From assembly GCA_023416315.1 (NCBI GenBank), contig JAEZIA010000322.1:1-28878 (forward strand): 28,878 bases of DNA, read 5' to 3'. This DNA is from Actinomycetes bacterium. GTDB lineage: Bacteria; Actinomycetota; Actinomycetes; Mycobacteriales; Mycobacteriaceae. A model generated the notes under the pieces. It was not told the DNA's origin, made no database searches, and worked only from the letters and a program-made list of their open reading frames with translations. The translations under genes were made by a program, and so were the position numbers. The stretch's first letter is position 1; each line of letters opens with the position of its first letter. Of the stretch, positions 1 through 7,092 are shown one piece after another.

Positions 1-253
1 TGACGGCGACCAATCCACCCTCGTTGACGACGGCCACCACGGGCACCGACGTGCCGGTGGTGCCGAGCAGCCGGCACAGGCCGCGGGCGGCGGCCAGATC
101 GGTGCGGGCGTCGACGATCGCGACGTCAGCGGAGCCCGCCTCCAACAGCGACGACACTTCGGTGGGCGCCGAGCGCACGGTGTGCGCGAGCAAGGCCAAC
201 GACGGCAGCACCGATTCCGGGTGCGGGTCGACGGTGAGAAGTAGCAGGTCCAA
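1..253 (-). CDS. glnR: GlnR nitrogen-response regulator, N-terminal part (cut by window edge)
   Basis: The minus strand reads as the receiver-like domain of an OmpR-type regulator beginning MDLLLLTVDPHPESVLPSL, and it stays open to the window edge. Within it, IVDARTD places an Asp at about residue 48, the position of the conserved (usually unphosphorylated) receiver aspartate of actinobacterial GlnR. GlnR controls ammonium and nitrate assimilation genes, and its DNA-binding domain would lie outside the window. I chose the TTG at 253 because GGAG lies six bases upstream; an in-frame TTG at 265 is the alternative. No ATG fits this frame, which is unusual. The divergent neighbour is lmeA, the same pairing as Rv0818/Rv0817c in M. 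tuberculosis. The family call rests on remembered similarity to Rv0818. Confidence 0.85.
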   Translation of the reverse strand, partial: MDLLLLTVDPHPESVLPSLALLAHTVRSAPTEVSSLLEAGSADVAIVDARTDLAAARGLCRLLGTTGTSVPVVAVVNEGGLVAV

Positions 254-414
254 CAGACTCTCCAATGTCCCGGATACTCATCGCCGACAGCGTCGTCGCG
301 GTGACCTACCAGACTCATGGGCGACATATGGCCGTTACCGACCATGGGTCAACTAACTTTAACCCGCTACCTGCGATTTAGCCGATTCGAACGGCGCGGA
401 CTGCCCGCACGGCG
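254..414. promoter_or_regulatory. glnR-lmeA divergent intergenic region
   Basis: This 161-bp gap lies between the divergent starts of glnR and lmeA and must hold both promoters. It is less GC-rich than its flanks around 325-360. TAACTT near 350 is a possible plus-strand -10, but I find no convincing -35 and no clear GlnR box by eye. Confidence 0.4.
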
Positions 415-1257
415 ATGCGCGGCTCCGAGACCGCGTCGGCGGTGAGCCAGAATATGCAGGTGCGAAAGCTGCTGATCACTCTGGGTGTCACCGTGCTCAC
501 CGTGGTCCTGGGGGCGGTCGGCGCCGATTTCGGCGCCACCATCTACGCCGAATACCGGCTGTCGCGGGCGGTGCGGGCCGCCAACGGACTCTCGTTCGAC
601 CCGTCGGTGGCGATCCTCGGCTTCCCGTTCATCCGCCAGGCCATGGCGCACCACTTCCACGAGATCGAGATCAAGGCCAACGGCGTGGGCCACCAGGTGG
701 TCGGCAAGGCCTCGCTGGAGGCCACCCTGCACGACATCGACATCACCGAGGCGTCGTGGCTGATCAGACCCGACGCCAACCTGCGGGTCGGCAAGCTGGA
801 GAGCCGCATCATCATCGAGTCCGGCCACCTCGGCCGGTACATCGGGATGAAGGACCTGATGGTGGAGGCACCGTCGAAGGAAACCAACGACGCCACCGGC
901 GGCACCACCGAATCCGGTATCTCCGGTAGTAAGGGGCTGGTGTTCACCGGGACACCGAAGAAGGCCGATTTCGACAAGCCGGTCAGTGTTGTCGTCGATC
1001 TGTCGGTGGCCGGCCCCGAGGACACCACGCTGGTGTTCACCGCGACCGACATCCAGACCGGCCCGGGCACCGCCGACCAGCCGGTTCCCGATGAGAAGAA
1101 GGCGGCGGTCCTGGCGGCGTTCAGTGGCACCCTGCCCGGTCAGAAGTTACCGTTCGGGGTGCGCCCGACCACCGAGGGTGCGCGCGGGTCGGACATCATC
1201 ATCGAAGGCATCACCGAGGGAGTAACGATCCGCCTCGACGGGTTCAAACAGTCATGA
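415..1257 (+). CDS. lmeA: LmeA-like DUF2993 cell-envelope protein
   Basis: This is a 280-residue DUF2993 protein. A single hydrophobic N-terminal segment (about residues 17-38, rich in L, V and G) acts as signal or anchor, so the rest lies outside the membrane. Its M. tuberculosis counterpart is Rv0817c. The M. smegmatis homologue, LmeA, is needed for full-length lipomannan and binds phosphoinositides, so a role in lipomannan elongation is inferred here. The start is uncertain: ATG 415, GTG 442 and ATG 454 are all in frame and none has a strong ribosome site. The later starts give about 267-271 residues, closer to what I recall for Rv0817c. It overlaps thiX by four bases (ATGA), so the two are probably co-translated. 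Confidence 0.82.
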   Translation: MRGSETASAVSQNMQVRKLLITLGVTVLTVVLGAVGADFGATIYAEYRLSRAVRAANGLSFDPSVAILGFPFIRQAMAHHFHEIEIKANGVGHQVVGKASLEATLHDIDITEASWLIRPDANLRVGKLESRIIIESGHLGRYIGMKDLMVEAPSKETNDATGGTTESGISGSKGLVFTGTPKKADFDKPVSVVVDLSVAGPEDTTLVFTATDIQTGPGTADQPVPDEKKAAVLAAFSGTLPGQKLPFGVRPTTEGARGSDIIIEGITEGVTIRLDGFKQS

Positions 1258-1673
1258 CCCCAGCATTGGTCACCGCGATCGTCGCGATCGTCGCCGCACT
1301 GGGTGTGGCGGGCGTCTTCGGCGTGCTGCAAAACCGGCGATCGGGCGTCGTCCGCGAGGCCCAACCGCTCGACGTCGACGTCAGCGACCTCGGCCTGTCC
1401 CGCACCGGCCCGACGATCGTGCATTTCAGCGCGGTGTGGTGCGGACCCTGCGCGGGGGTGCGCCGCGTGGTCAACCAGGTCTGCGCGGACCTGCGTGACG
1501 TTGCTCACGTCGAGATCGATCTGGATGCCAATCCGGCTGCGGCACGGAAGCTTTCGGTGATGTCGTTGCCGACCACCTTCATCTTCGACGCCGACGGCAG
1601 GCAGCGTTACCGGACGGCGGGGGTGCCCAAGGCCGCTGACCTGCGTGCGGCGCTCGAACCTCTGTTGGCCTGA
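1254..1673 (+). CDS. thiX: Membrane-anchored thioredoxin-like protein ThiX
   Basis: The 139-residue protein has one N-terminal membrane segment (about residues 4-25) followed by a thioredoxin fold. The redox motif WCGPC is at residues 62-66, and the cis-proline motif (MSLPTTF) follows about 50 residues later, so both active-site cysteines and the substrate groove are intact. The domain probably faces the periplasm and exchanges thiols or disulfides; no partner is identifiable. It overlaps lmeA by ATGA and precedes the cysteine-controlled sulfur operon. M. tuberculosis has thiX (Rv0816c) at the same place. The promoter of the sulfur operon begins inside or just after the thiX 3' end. Confidence 0.87.
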   Translation: MTPALVTAIVAIVAALGVAGVFGVLQNRRSGVVREAQPLDVDVSDLGLSRTGPTIVHFSAVWCGPCAGVRRVVNQVCADLRDVAHVEIDLDANPAAARKLSVMSLPTTFIFDADGRQRYRTAGVPKAADLRAALEPLLA

Positions 1674-1695
1674 GGACCCGGTCATTGGGTACCAT
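1665..1695 (+). promoter_or_regulatory. Promoter of the cysteine-responsive leader peptide
   Basis: The -10 box TACCAT is at 1690-1695. Seven bases separate it from GTG 1703, so transcription should start at or next to that codon and give a leaderless mRNA. A loose -35 (TTGGCC, 1665-1670) lies 19 bases upstream within the end of thiX. Confidence 0.55.
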
Positions 1696-1702
1696 GGCCA
1701 CC

Positions 1703-1795
1703 GTGTCGACCCGCCTCGAGCTTGCGCTCATCAAGCGCCGCGCAGTTGATCTGTGCCGCGTCGCGGGTTGTTGCTGTTGTTGCTGTAGCTGCTGA
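1703..1795 (+). CDS. Polycysteine leader peptide (cysteine-responsive attenuator sORF)
   Basis: A 30-codon ORF runs from GTG 1703 to TGA 1793-1795 and ends in six consecutive cysteines (residues 23-28), then Ser-Cys. A further Cys is at residue 18. Such short ORFs are known upstream of sulfur genes in mycobacteria, where leaderless translation through the Cys run senses cysteinyl-tRNA supply and controls the downstream genes. The -10 box at 1690-1695 favours the leaderless GTG; an in-frame ATG at 1694 would lie inside the -10 box. It precedes the DUF4395-cysA2-sseC operon by 83 bases. The peptide itself probably has no separate function. Confidence 0.85.
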   Translation: MSTRLELALIKRRAVDLCRVAGCCCCCCSC

Positions 1796-1878
1796 GTAGC
1801 CGCGCCTTTTTCGCGCCGTCACTCTGGAGCGGCCCGTTGCGGCCCGCCTCCGTCCAGCCTCGCAACAGGAGAAAAGAA
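1796..1878 (+). promoter_or_regulatory. Leader hairpin occluding the DUF4395 ribosome site
   Basis: The spacer between the leader peptide and DUF4395 contains GTTGCG (1836-1841), which can pair with CGCAAC (1861-1866) directly beside the ribosome site AGGAG (1867-1871). CCTCC (1847-1851) could instead pair with GGAG of the ribosome site itself. A ribosome stalled on the upstream Cys codons could change which pairing forms. Pairing was found by eye and not folded. Confidence 0.55.
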
Positions 1879-2352
1879 ATGTCGACCGATATCACCAACA
1901 CCCCCGCCATCGCCCAGGTGGACGTCCGCGGTCCCCGCTTCGGCGCCTGGATCACCACGGTCGTCCTGGTCGCGGTGCTCGTCGTCTCGGCGTTCAGCAT
2001 CCCGGCGGCAACCGTGCTCTTGGCGCTGCAGGCCCTCGTATTCGCGATCGGCGCGCTGCGCGGGCCGCGCCGGCACCCCTACGGCCTGATCTTCGCGCAC
2101 CTCGTGGCGCCGCGGCTGAGCCCGGTCGCCGAGCGTGAGCCGGTGCCACCGTTGAAGTTCGCGCAGCTGGTCGGCTTCGTGTTCGCCGCCGTCGGCGTCG
2201 TGGGCTTCGCCATCGGCGCCCCGCTGCTCGGCACCATCGCCACCGCCTTCGCCCTGTTCGCGGCATTCCTCAACGCAGCCTTCGGCATCTGCCTGGGCTG
2301 CCAGATCTACCCACTCGTGGCCAGGCTGCGCCGCACGCCGGCCACCACCTGA
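1879..2352 (+). CDS. DUF4395 membrane protein of the sulfur operon
   Basis: This is a 157-residue DUF4395 protein with four predicted membrane segments (roughly residues 23-41, 43-60, 96-112, 115-136). A cysteine pair, C138-L-G-C141, follows the last segment and suggests a thiol or metal role near the membrane surface. ATG 1879 was chosen because AGGAG lies seven bases upstream; the longer in-frame start at 1837 has no such support and lies in the leader hairpin. It is the first gene after the polycysteine leader and is followed 33 bp later by the thiosulfate sulfurtransferase gene. Membrane transport or handling of a reduced-sulfur species is inference from context. Confidence 0.8.
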   Translation: MSTDITNTPAIAQVDVRGPRFGAWITTVVLVAVLVVSAFSIPAATVLLALQALVFAIGALRGPRRHPYGLIFAHLVAPRLSPVAEREPVPPLKFAQLVGFVFAAVGVVGFAIGAPLLGTIATAFALFAAFLNAAFGICLGCQIYPLVARLRRTPATT

Positions 2353-2385
2353 GCCTTTTACCAAGCAACCGAAAGGAACCACTTC

Positions 2386-3219
2386 ATGGCACGCTCCGAC
2401 GTCCTGGTCTCCACCGACTGGGCCGAGAGCAATCTCGACGCGCCGAACACCGTTTTCGTCGAGGTCGACGAGGACACGTCGGCCTACGAAGGCGGCCACA
2501 TTGCCGGCGCCGTCAGACTGGACTGGAAGACCGAGCTGCAGGACCAGGTCAAGCGTGACTTCGTCGATCAGCAGCAGTTCTCGAAGTTGCTGTCCGACAA
2601 GGGAATCAGCAACGACGACACCGTGATCCTCTACGGCGGCAACAACAACTGGTTCGCCGCCTACGCGTACTGGTACTTCAAGTTGTACGGCCACGAGAAC
2701 GTCAAGTTGCTCGACGGCGGCCGCAAGAAGTGGGAACTCGACGGACGCCCACTGGTCACCGAGGTCCCCGACCGGCCCGCCACGTCGTACACCGCCAAGG
2801 CGCCCGACAACAGCATCCGCGCGTTCCGCGACGAGGTGATCGCCGCGATCAACACCAAGAACCTGGTGGACGTCCGCTCGCCGGACGAATTCTCCGGCAA
2901 GATCCTCGCGCCCGCGCATCTGCCGCAGGAGCAGAGCCAGCGCCCCGGGCACATCCCCGGCGCGATCAACGTCCCGTGGAGCAAGGCGGCCAACGAGGAC
3001 GGCACCTTCAAGTCCGACGAGGCGCTGGCCAAGCTCTACGCCGAGGCCGGACTGGATGGCGAGAAGGAAACCATCGCCTACTGCCGCATCGGTGAGCGCT
3101 CGTCGCACACCTGGTTCGTGCTCCAGGAACTGTTGGGGCACAAGAACGTCAAGAACTACGACGGTAGTTGGACCGAATACGGCTCCCTGGTGGGGGCCCC
3201 GATCGAGTTGGGAAGTTGA
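2386..3219 (+). CDS. cysA2: Thiosulfate sulfurtransferase (rhodanese) CysA2-like
   Basis: The 277-residue protein has tandem rhodanese domains. The N-terminal half is the inactive structural domain, and the C-terminal half carries the active-site loop CRIGERSS with the catalytic cysteine at C233. This enzyme family moves sulfane sulfur from thiosulfate (or 3-mercaptopyruvate) to acceptors, forming a cysteine persulfide on the way. Length and loop match mycobacterial CysA2/CysA3. The ribosome site AAAGGA precedes ATG 2386. sseC begins two bases after its stop, so the two are surely co-transcribed. Control by the upstream polycysteine leader fits a cysteine-supply or sulfur-detoxification role. 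No signal peptide is visible, so it is probably cytoplasmic. Confidence 0.93.
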   Translation: MARSDVLVSTDWAESNLDAPNTVFVEVDEDTSAYEGGHIAGAVRLDWKTELQDQVKRDFVDQQQFSKLLSDKGISNDDTVILYGGNNNWFAAYAYWYFKLYGHENVKLLDGGRKKWELDGRPLVTEVPDRPATSYTAKAPDNSIRAFRDEVIAAINTKNLVDVRSPDEFSGKILAPAHLPQEQSQRPGHIPGAINVPWSKAANEDGTFKSDEALAKLYAEAGLDGEKETIAYCRIGERSSHTWFVLQELLGHKNVKNYDGSWTEYGSLVGAPIELGS

Positions 3220-3221
3220 TC

Positions 3222-3524
3222 ATGTGCTCTGCACCTAAGCAAGGACAGACTTTGCCCGCCGGTGTCGACCTGGAGAAGGAGACCGTGATCACGGGCCGGG
3301 TCGTGGACGACGCGGGTCAGACGGTGGGCGGCGCCTTCGTGCGCCTGCTGGACTCCAGCGACGAGTTCACCGCCGAGGTGGTCGCGTCGGCGACCGGTGA
3401 TTTCCGGTTCTTCGCCGCGCCGGGCACCTGGACCGTGCGGGCGCTGTCCAAGGTCGGCAATGGTGACGCCACCGTTGCGCCTACCGGCGCCGGGATCCAC
3501 GAAGTCGACATCAAGGTCGCGTAA
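3222..3524 (+). CDS. sseC: SseC family DUF1416 protein
   Basis: The 100-residue DUF1416 protein starts with MCSAPKQGQ and continues as a beta-rich, carboxypeptidase-regulatory-like fold (GRVVDDAGQ, then GDFRFFAAPGTW). M. tuberculosis sseC1/sseC2 are always paired with cysA3/cysA2. The exact role is unknown and is linked to sulfur metabolism by this pairing. ATG 3222 lies two bases after the cysA2 stop, indicating translational coupling; upstream in-frame codons would lie inside cysA2. A strong hairpin follows 17 bases after the stop, marking the end of the operon. Confidence 0.9.
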   Translation: MCSAPKQGQTLPAGVDLEKETVITGRVVDDAGQTVGGAFVRLLDSSDEFTAEVVASATGDFRFFAAPGTWTVRALSKVGNGDATVAPTGAGIHEVDIKVA

Positions 3525-3541
3525 GTCACCAAGACGACGGT

Positions 3542-3568
3542 GGCTCGGGCGGTGCGTCCGCCCGAGCC
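3542..3568 (+). terminator. Hairpin terminator after sseC
   Basis: A perfect 11-bp inverted repeat (GGCTCGGGCGG, loop TGCGT, CCGCCCGAGCC) starts 17 bases after the sseC stop. No T-run follows, as is common for mycobacterial terminators. It separates the sulfur operon from the next promoter, whose -10 begins six bases downstream. Confidence 0.75.
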
Positions 3569-3573
3569 CCGGA

Positions 3574-3579
3574 TAGAAT
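3574..3579 (+). promoter_or_regulatory. -10 box for the leaderless membrane microprotein
   Basis: TAGAAT at 3574-3579 is followed by six bases and then GTG 3586. This places the transcription start on the G of the start codon. The position right after a terminator hairpin supports a real promoter. The -35 region is occupied by the hairpin's right arm and has no clear motif. Confidence 0.6.
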
Positions 3580-3585
3580 CTCCCT

Positions 3586-3684
3586 GTGGTTCTGTTCTAC
3601 GAGATCCTCCTGGTTGCGACGGTCGTTCTGATCACCTGGTTCGCGTTGTACGCGCTCTACCGACTGATCACCGACGAGTCGTGA
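3586..3684 (+). CDS. 32-residue leaderless single-pass membrane microprotein
   Basis: The small ORF runs GTG 3586 to TGA 3682-3684. It begins MVLFYEILLVATVVLITW, continues with a hydrophobic and tyrosine-rich stretch, and ends in the charged tail LITDES. About 24 of its residues form one membrane helix. It starts at the predicted transcription start and ends in a four-base GTGA overlap with the nitrobindin-like gene, so it looks translated and couples translation of that gene. I do not recognise a named family. Function could be membrane recruitment of the downstream protein, or it could serve only as a leaderless translation entry point. Both are inference. Confidence 0.65.
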   Translation: MVLFYEILLVATVVLITWFALYALYRLITDES

Positions 3685-4328
3685 GTTCCGAGGACATTCC
3701 CGGTAGCGGTGATCGTGCCGTCGCAGCGGCGGCCGAGCGAGCCAAGGAAACGGCCGGCCGCAACATCCCGGTCTATGAAGACCTTCCGGTCCCCGCCGAC
3801 ACCGCCAATCTGCGACTGGGCGCCAACCTCAATGACGCATTGCTGGCCTTGCTGCCGCTGGTCGGGGTCTGGCGCGGCGAGGGTGAGGGCCGGGGCGCGC
3901 ACGGCGACTACCACTTCGGCCAGCAGATCGTTGTCTCGCATGACGGTGGTGACTATCTGAACTGGGAATCCCGGTCCTGGCGGCTGGACGACGCCGGCAA
4001 CTACGAATCTCCCGGGCTGCGTGAGACCGGATTCTGGCGCTTCGTCACCGACCCCGCCGACCCGGGCGAGTCGCAGGCCATCGAGCTGCTGCTGGCGCAC
4101 TCCGCGGGCTACGTCGAGCTGTTCTACGGCCGGCCGCGTAACCAATCCTCCTGGGAGCTGGTGACCGACGCGCTGGCGCGCAGCAAGTCCGGCGTGCTGG
4201 TCGGCGGCGCGAAACGGCTCTACGGGATCGTCGAGGGCGGTGACCTGGCCTACGTCGAGGAGCGGGTCGACGCCGACGGTGGCCTGGTCCCGCATCTGTC
4301 CGCGCGACTCACCCGATACGTCGGCTGA
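3681..4328 (+). CDS. Nitrobindin-like (FABP-like) heme-binding protein, Rv0813c type
   Basis: The 215-residue protein belongs to the nitrobindin/THAP4-type beta-barrel family, earlier called fatty-acid-binding-protein-like. The family signature GxWxGxG appears as GVWRGEG (62-68). The C-terminal PHLSARLTRY places His at residue 205, where nitrobindins bind heme iron. Family members bind heme and react with nitric oxide or isomerise peroxynitrite. An extension of about 45 residues precedes the barrel. GTG 3681 was chosen because it overlaps the microprotein's TGA (GTGA); the longer frame from 3540 would run through the terminator and promoter. The next gene starts on the last base of its stop (TGATG), so three genes form one coupled unit. 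Confidence 0.85.
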   Translation: MSSEDIPGSGDRAVAAAAERAKETAGRNIPVYEDLPVPADTANLRLGANLNDALLALLPLVGVWRGEGEGRGAHGDYHFGQQIVVSHDGGDYLNWESRSWRLDDAGNYESPGLRETGFWRFVTDPADPGESQAIELLLAHSAGYVELFYGRPRNQSSWELVTDALARSKSGVLVGGAKRLYGIVEGGDLAYVEERVDADGGLVPHLSARLTRYVG

Positions 4329-4630
4329 TGCGCGGGTACGTCCTCGGGGTCGCCGCGGCGACCGCGCTACTGCTGAGTGGGTGCACGCCGACGCCGGATC
4401 CGTCGCAGCCCACCGTCATCAGCCCCGGGCCGGACACGACCACTGCCACGCCCACCGCGACCGCTCCTGTACAAGCTGAACACGGATCACTGGCGCGCTG
4501 CCTTCGCGAGCACGGCGTGCCCGATTCGGCGGGCACCGCGGTGCTGGGTCCGCCGTCGGACGTCGATCCCGGCGTCTGGGATCAGGCGATGCGGGCGTGC
4601 GCGCCGCTGGAGCCCGGCCCGGCCGGCTAG
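4328..4630 (+). CDS. Small proline/threonine-rich lipoprotein
   Basis: The 100-residue product has a lipoprotein signal: a short hydrophobic stretch ending in the lipobox LLLSGC with lipidated Cys at 19. A low-complexity Pro/Thr/Ala linker follows (about residues 20-50). The C-terminal region contains two cysteines (CLREHGVP and MRACAP) that could form a disulfide. It overlaps the nitrobindin stop by one base. Its TAG stop shares the palindrome CTAG with the stop of the convergent ABC ATPase gene. I do not recognise a characterised family, and its partner or substrate is unknown. Confidence 0.72.
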   Translation: MRGYVLGVAAATALLLSGCTPTPDPSQPTVISPGPDTTTATPTATAPVQAEHGSLARCLREHGVPDSAGTAVLGPPSDVDPGVWDQAMRACAPLEPGPAG

Positions 4631-5367
4631 CCGCCGGTCACCCGGCGCAGGAACAGCTGGGTCCGCTCGTGCTGCGGATCGGTCAAAACCTGTTCGGCGG
4701 GGCCGGATTCGATGATTCGCCCGCCGTCCAGGAAGCACACGGTGTCGGCGACCTGCCGGGCGAAGTTCATCTCGTGGGTTGCCATCACGATCGTGCGTCC
4801 GGCCGCGGCGAGCTCGCCGACCAGCTCGAGCACCTCACCGACGAGTTCGGGGTCCAGCGCGCTGGTGATCTCGTCGAGCAGCAGCAGCCGAGGGTCGTAG
4901 GCCAGCGCCCGCGCGATCGCCACCCGCTGCGCCTGGCCGCCGGACAACGTGTCGGGGTAGGCATCGGCCTTGTCCGCCAACCCGACTCGGGCCAGCAGTT
5001 CGCGGCCGCGCTCGTCGGCCTGGTTCCGGTCGCGGCCGTGCACCACCCGCGGCGCGAGCGTGATGTTGGCCAGCACGCTCATGTGCGGGAACAGGTTGAA
5101 CGACTGGAACACCATCCCCATCGCCCGGCGGGCGGAGTCCGCGTTGACCCGCGGATCGCTGATGTCGCGGCCGTCGAGGAAGATCTGCCCGTCGTCGATG
5201 TCCTCGAGCAGATCCACACAGCGCAGCAGCGTCGACTTACCGGAGCCCGACGCCCCGATCAGCACCACCACCTGATGCTCGGCGACGTCAAGGTCGACAC
5301 CGTCGAGAACCGTTCGGTCGCCATAACTTTTGACCATGCCGCGAACCGACAGGACTTCGGTGCTCAC
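4627..5367 (-). CDS. Polar amino-acid ABC transporter ATP-binding protein (GlnQ/ArtP type)
   Basis: The 246-residue ATPase belongs to the polar amino-acid uptake family. Visible motifs are Walker A GASGSGKST (38-46), Q-loop VFQSFNLFPHM, signature LSGGQAQR, Walker B LLLLDEITSALD and the switch histidine in MATHEMNFA, all intact. It powers import by the permease encoded just upstream. GTG 5367 overlaps the permease TGA (GTGA), which fixes the start; the longer frame is read through the permease gene. ATPase, permease and lipoprotein receptor are consecutive on the minus strand. Its stop shares CTAG with the convergent lipoprotein gene, leaving no room for a terminator between them. Confidence 0.93.
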   Translation of the reverse strand: MSTEVLSVRGMVKSYGDRTVLDGVDLDVAEHQVVVLIGASGSGKSTLLRCVDLLEDIDDGQIFLDGRDISDPRVNADSARRAMGMVFQSFNLFPHMSVLANITLAPRVVHGRDRNQADERGRELLARVGLADKADAYPDTLSGGQAQRVAIARALAYDPRLLLLDEITSALDPELVGEVLELVGELAAAGRTIVMATHEMNFARQVADTVCFLDGGRIIESGPAEQVLTDPQHERTQLFLRRVTGG

Positions 5368-6191
5368 AACGCACCCTGACGGGTCGCGGCCCGCCGCGTC
5401 GCCCAGTCGGCCAGCCGCGCCGACGGCACGGCCAGCAGAACGAACAGCAACCCGGCTACCACGTACGGGGTGAAGTTGTAATTTCCGGCCACCTGGATCT
5501 GGGCGGCGCGCACCGCGTCGACCGCACCGAGCACCGAGATCAAGCCGCAATCCTTTTGCAGCGCAACGAAATCGTTGAGCAGGGCGGGGGTGACCCGGCG
5601 CGCGGCCTGCGGCAGGACGACTAGGCGCATGGTCCGCTGGTAATTCAGCCCCAACGACTTTGCGGCCGCCAGCTGCGACGGGTGCACCGACTCGATCCCG
5701 GCCCGGAAGACCTCGGCGACATATGCCGAATACACCAGCACCAGCGCCAGTCCGCCCAGCAGCACCGGATTGGTCGGCACCCCCGACAGCCGCAGGCCCG
5801 GCAGTCCGAACCCGACCAGATACAGGCAGATGATCAGCGGCAGACCCCGGAACAGGTCGACGTAGCCGGTGGCCAGCGCGCGCACCGGGAACCAGACCGG
5901 ACCGCGCAGGGTGCGCACGGCCGCCAGCGCCAAGCCGCACAGCAGGATCAACACCTGGCAGACCACCAACACCCGAATGTTCAGCCAGAGCCCGTCGAGG
6001 ACGGCAGGCAAGCTGCGCCAACCGATTTCGAGGTTGAAGAACGAATCGCGGACCCGCGGCCAGCCCGGCGACGAGGTGGTGGCCAGCACCGCCACCGCCG
6101 CGAACACCAGGGTGGAGACCAGCGCGACGAGGGTGGACCGCCGGGCCCTGGTCCGCCGGTAGGCGAGGCGTTCTGCGGCCAGCGCCGTCAC
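5364..6191 (-). CDS. Polar amino-acid ABC transporter permease
   Basis: The 275-residue integral membrane protein is of the His/Glu/Gln/Arg-type permease family. A positively charged N-terminus (RRTRARRS) precedes the first membrane helix. The cytoplasmic EAA loop is present as AAKSLGLNYQRTMRLVVLPQA, preceded by YVDLFRGLPLI as in GlnP/HisM. Only one permease gene is present, so it probably acts as a homodimer. GTG 6191 overlaps the TGA of the binding-protein gene, and its own stop overlaps the ATPase start, both in the pattern GTGA. Substrate cannot be read from sequence; a polar or acidic amino acid is likely. Confidence 0.92.
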   Translation of the reverse strand: MTALAAERLAYRRTRARRSTLVALVSTLVFAAVAVLATTSSPGWPRVRDSFFNLEIGWRSLPAVLDGLWLNIRVLVVCQVLILLCGLALAAVRTLRGPVWFPVRALATGYVDLFRGLPLIICLYLVGFGLPGLRLSGVPTNPVLLGGLALVLVYSAYVAEVFRAGIESVHPSQLAAAKSLGLNYQRTMRLVVLPQAARRVTPALLNDFVALQKDCGLISVLGAVDAVRAAQIQVAGNYNFTPYVVAGLLFVLLAVPSARLADWATRRAATRQGAL

Positions 6192-7030
6192 GAAAGTACC
6201 GGCGCGTTGCCGGCCTCGGCCAGCCACTGCTGTTGCAGCTTGGCCAGTGTGCCGTCGGAGCGGAGGCCGTCGACGGCCGCCGACACGCACGACGTCAACG
6301 CGCTGCCCTTATCCAGGACGATCCCGAACTGCTCGGGTTTGGTTGTCGTGGAGGGCAATTGACCGACGATGTCACCGTCGTCCAATTCGCTCTGCACCTG
6401 GAACGCGGTGGGCAGATCAAGCACGAGCGCATCGATCTGCCCATTGGTCAGCGCCGCCTTGGCGTCGTCGTTGTTGTTGTACACGTTGACCGGCGCGGTG
6501 GTACCGAGTGCCTTGGCCGCGTCGTAACTGGTGGTGCCGACCTGCGCGCCGAGCCGCAGGTTCCGCAGGCCCGCCAGCGTGGTGACGGCGGCCGCCGGTG
6601 ACGACTTGACGGTCACGATGGCCTGAGTCACGTCGTAGTAGGGCGAGGAGAAGTCGACGGCTTGCCTGCGTTCGTCGGTGATCGAGAACTCAGAGAGGTT
6701 GGCGTCGAAGGCTTTTGGCCCCGGTGCGATCGCGGCGTTGAACGGGACCCGCACCCAGGCCACCTTGTCCGCGCCGTAGCCGAGTTTGTCGGCCACCGCG
6801 TAGGCCACCGCCGATTCGAAGCCCTTGCCGTTGTCCGGGGTGTCGTCGACGAACCACGGCGGATAGGCCGGCTGATCCGTGCCGAAGGTCAGCACACCGG
6901 GCTTCAGCGTGGCCAATGCGCCCTTGTCGCAGGTGCCTGCTGCCGCGGGTTTCTCGTCGGCGGGTGCACAGCCGGTCAGCAGGATCAGGCCGGTGGCCGC
7001 CGCCAACACCAGCATCGAGGTGATTCGCAT
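6188..7030 (-). CDS. Polar amino-acid ABC transporter substrate-binding lipoprotein
   Basis: The 280-residue extracellular receptor has a lipoprotein signal with lipobox LLTGC (lipidated Cys21). A periplasmic-binding-protein type 2 domain follows, of the SBP_bac_3 family (FGTDQPAYPPWF near the start; DFSSPYYDVTQAIV and LRLGAQVGTTSYDAAK further on). It captures the amino acid and delivers it to the permease encoded directly downstream. I chose ATG 7030 because it gives a compact signal peptide; the frame continues upstream to 7069. It is the first gene of the transporter operon, 62 bases after the PGRS gene, with a hairpin between them. Confidence 0.91.
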   Translation of the reverse strand: MRITSMLVLAAATGLILLTGCAPADEKPAAAGTCDKGALATLKPGVLTFGTDQPAYPPWFVDDTPDNGKGFESAVAYAVADKLGYGADKVAWVRVPFNAAIAPGPKAFDANLSEFSITDERRQAVDFSSPYYDVTQAIVTVKSSPAAAVTTLAGLRNLRLGAQVGTTSYDAAKALGTTAPVNVYNNNDDAKAALTNGQIDALVLDLPTAFQVQSELDDGDIVGQLPSTTTKPEQFGIVLDKGSALTSCVSAAVDGLRSDGTLAKLQQQWLAEAGNAPVLS

Positions 7031-7042
7031 CGCGGCATCATC

Positions 7043-7063
7043 GCGCACCGCACCTCGGTGCGC
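7043..7063 (-). terminator. Hairpin between the PGRS gene and the transporter operon
   Basis: A perfect 8-bp inverted repeat (GCGCACCG, loop CACCT, CGGTGCGC) begins 30 bases past the PGRS stop and ends 13 bases before the binding-protein start. It could terminate PGRS transcription or be a stem in the leader of the transporter mRNA. No T-run is present. Confidence 0.5.
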
Positions 7064-7092
7064 CACCAATCGGCTCAGCGAGTCGATAACCG

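Noticed and set aside
1694..1795. ATG 1694 as start of the Cys leader peptide
   Set aside because: It lies within the -10 box and therefore upstream of the expected transcript start; GTG 1703 fits better.
3540..3680. N-terminal extension of the nitrobindin gene back to ATG 3540
   Set aside because: It would read through a terminator hairpin and a -10 box, and the GTGA overlap with the microprotein fixes GTG 3681.
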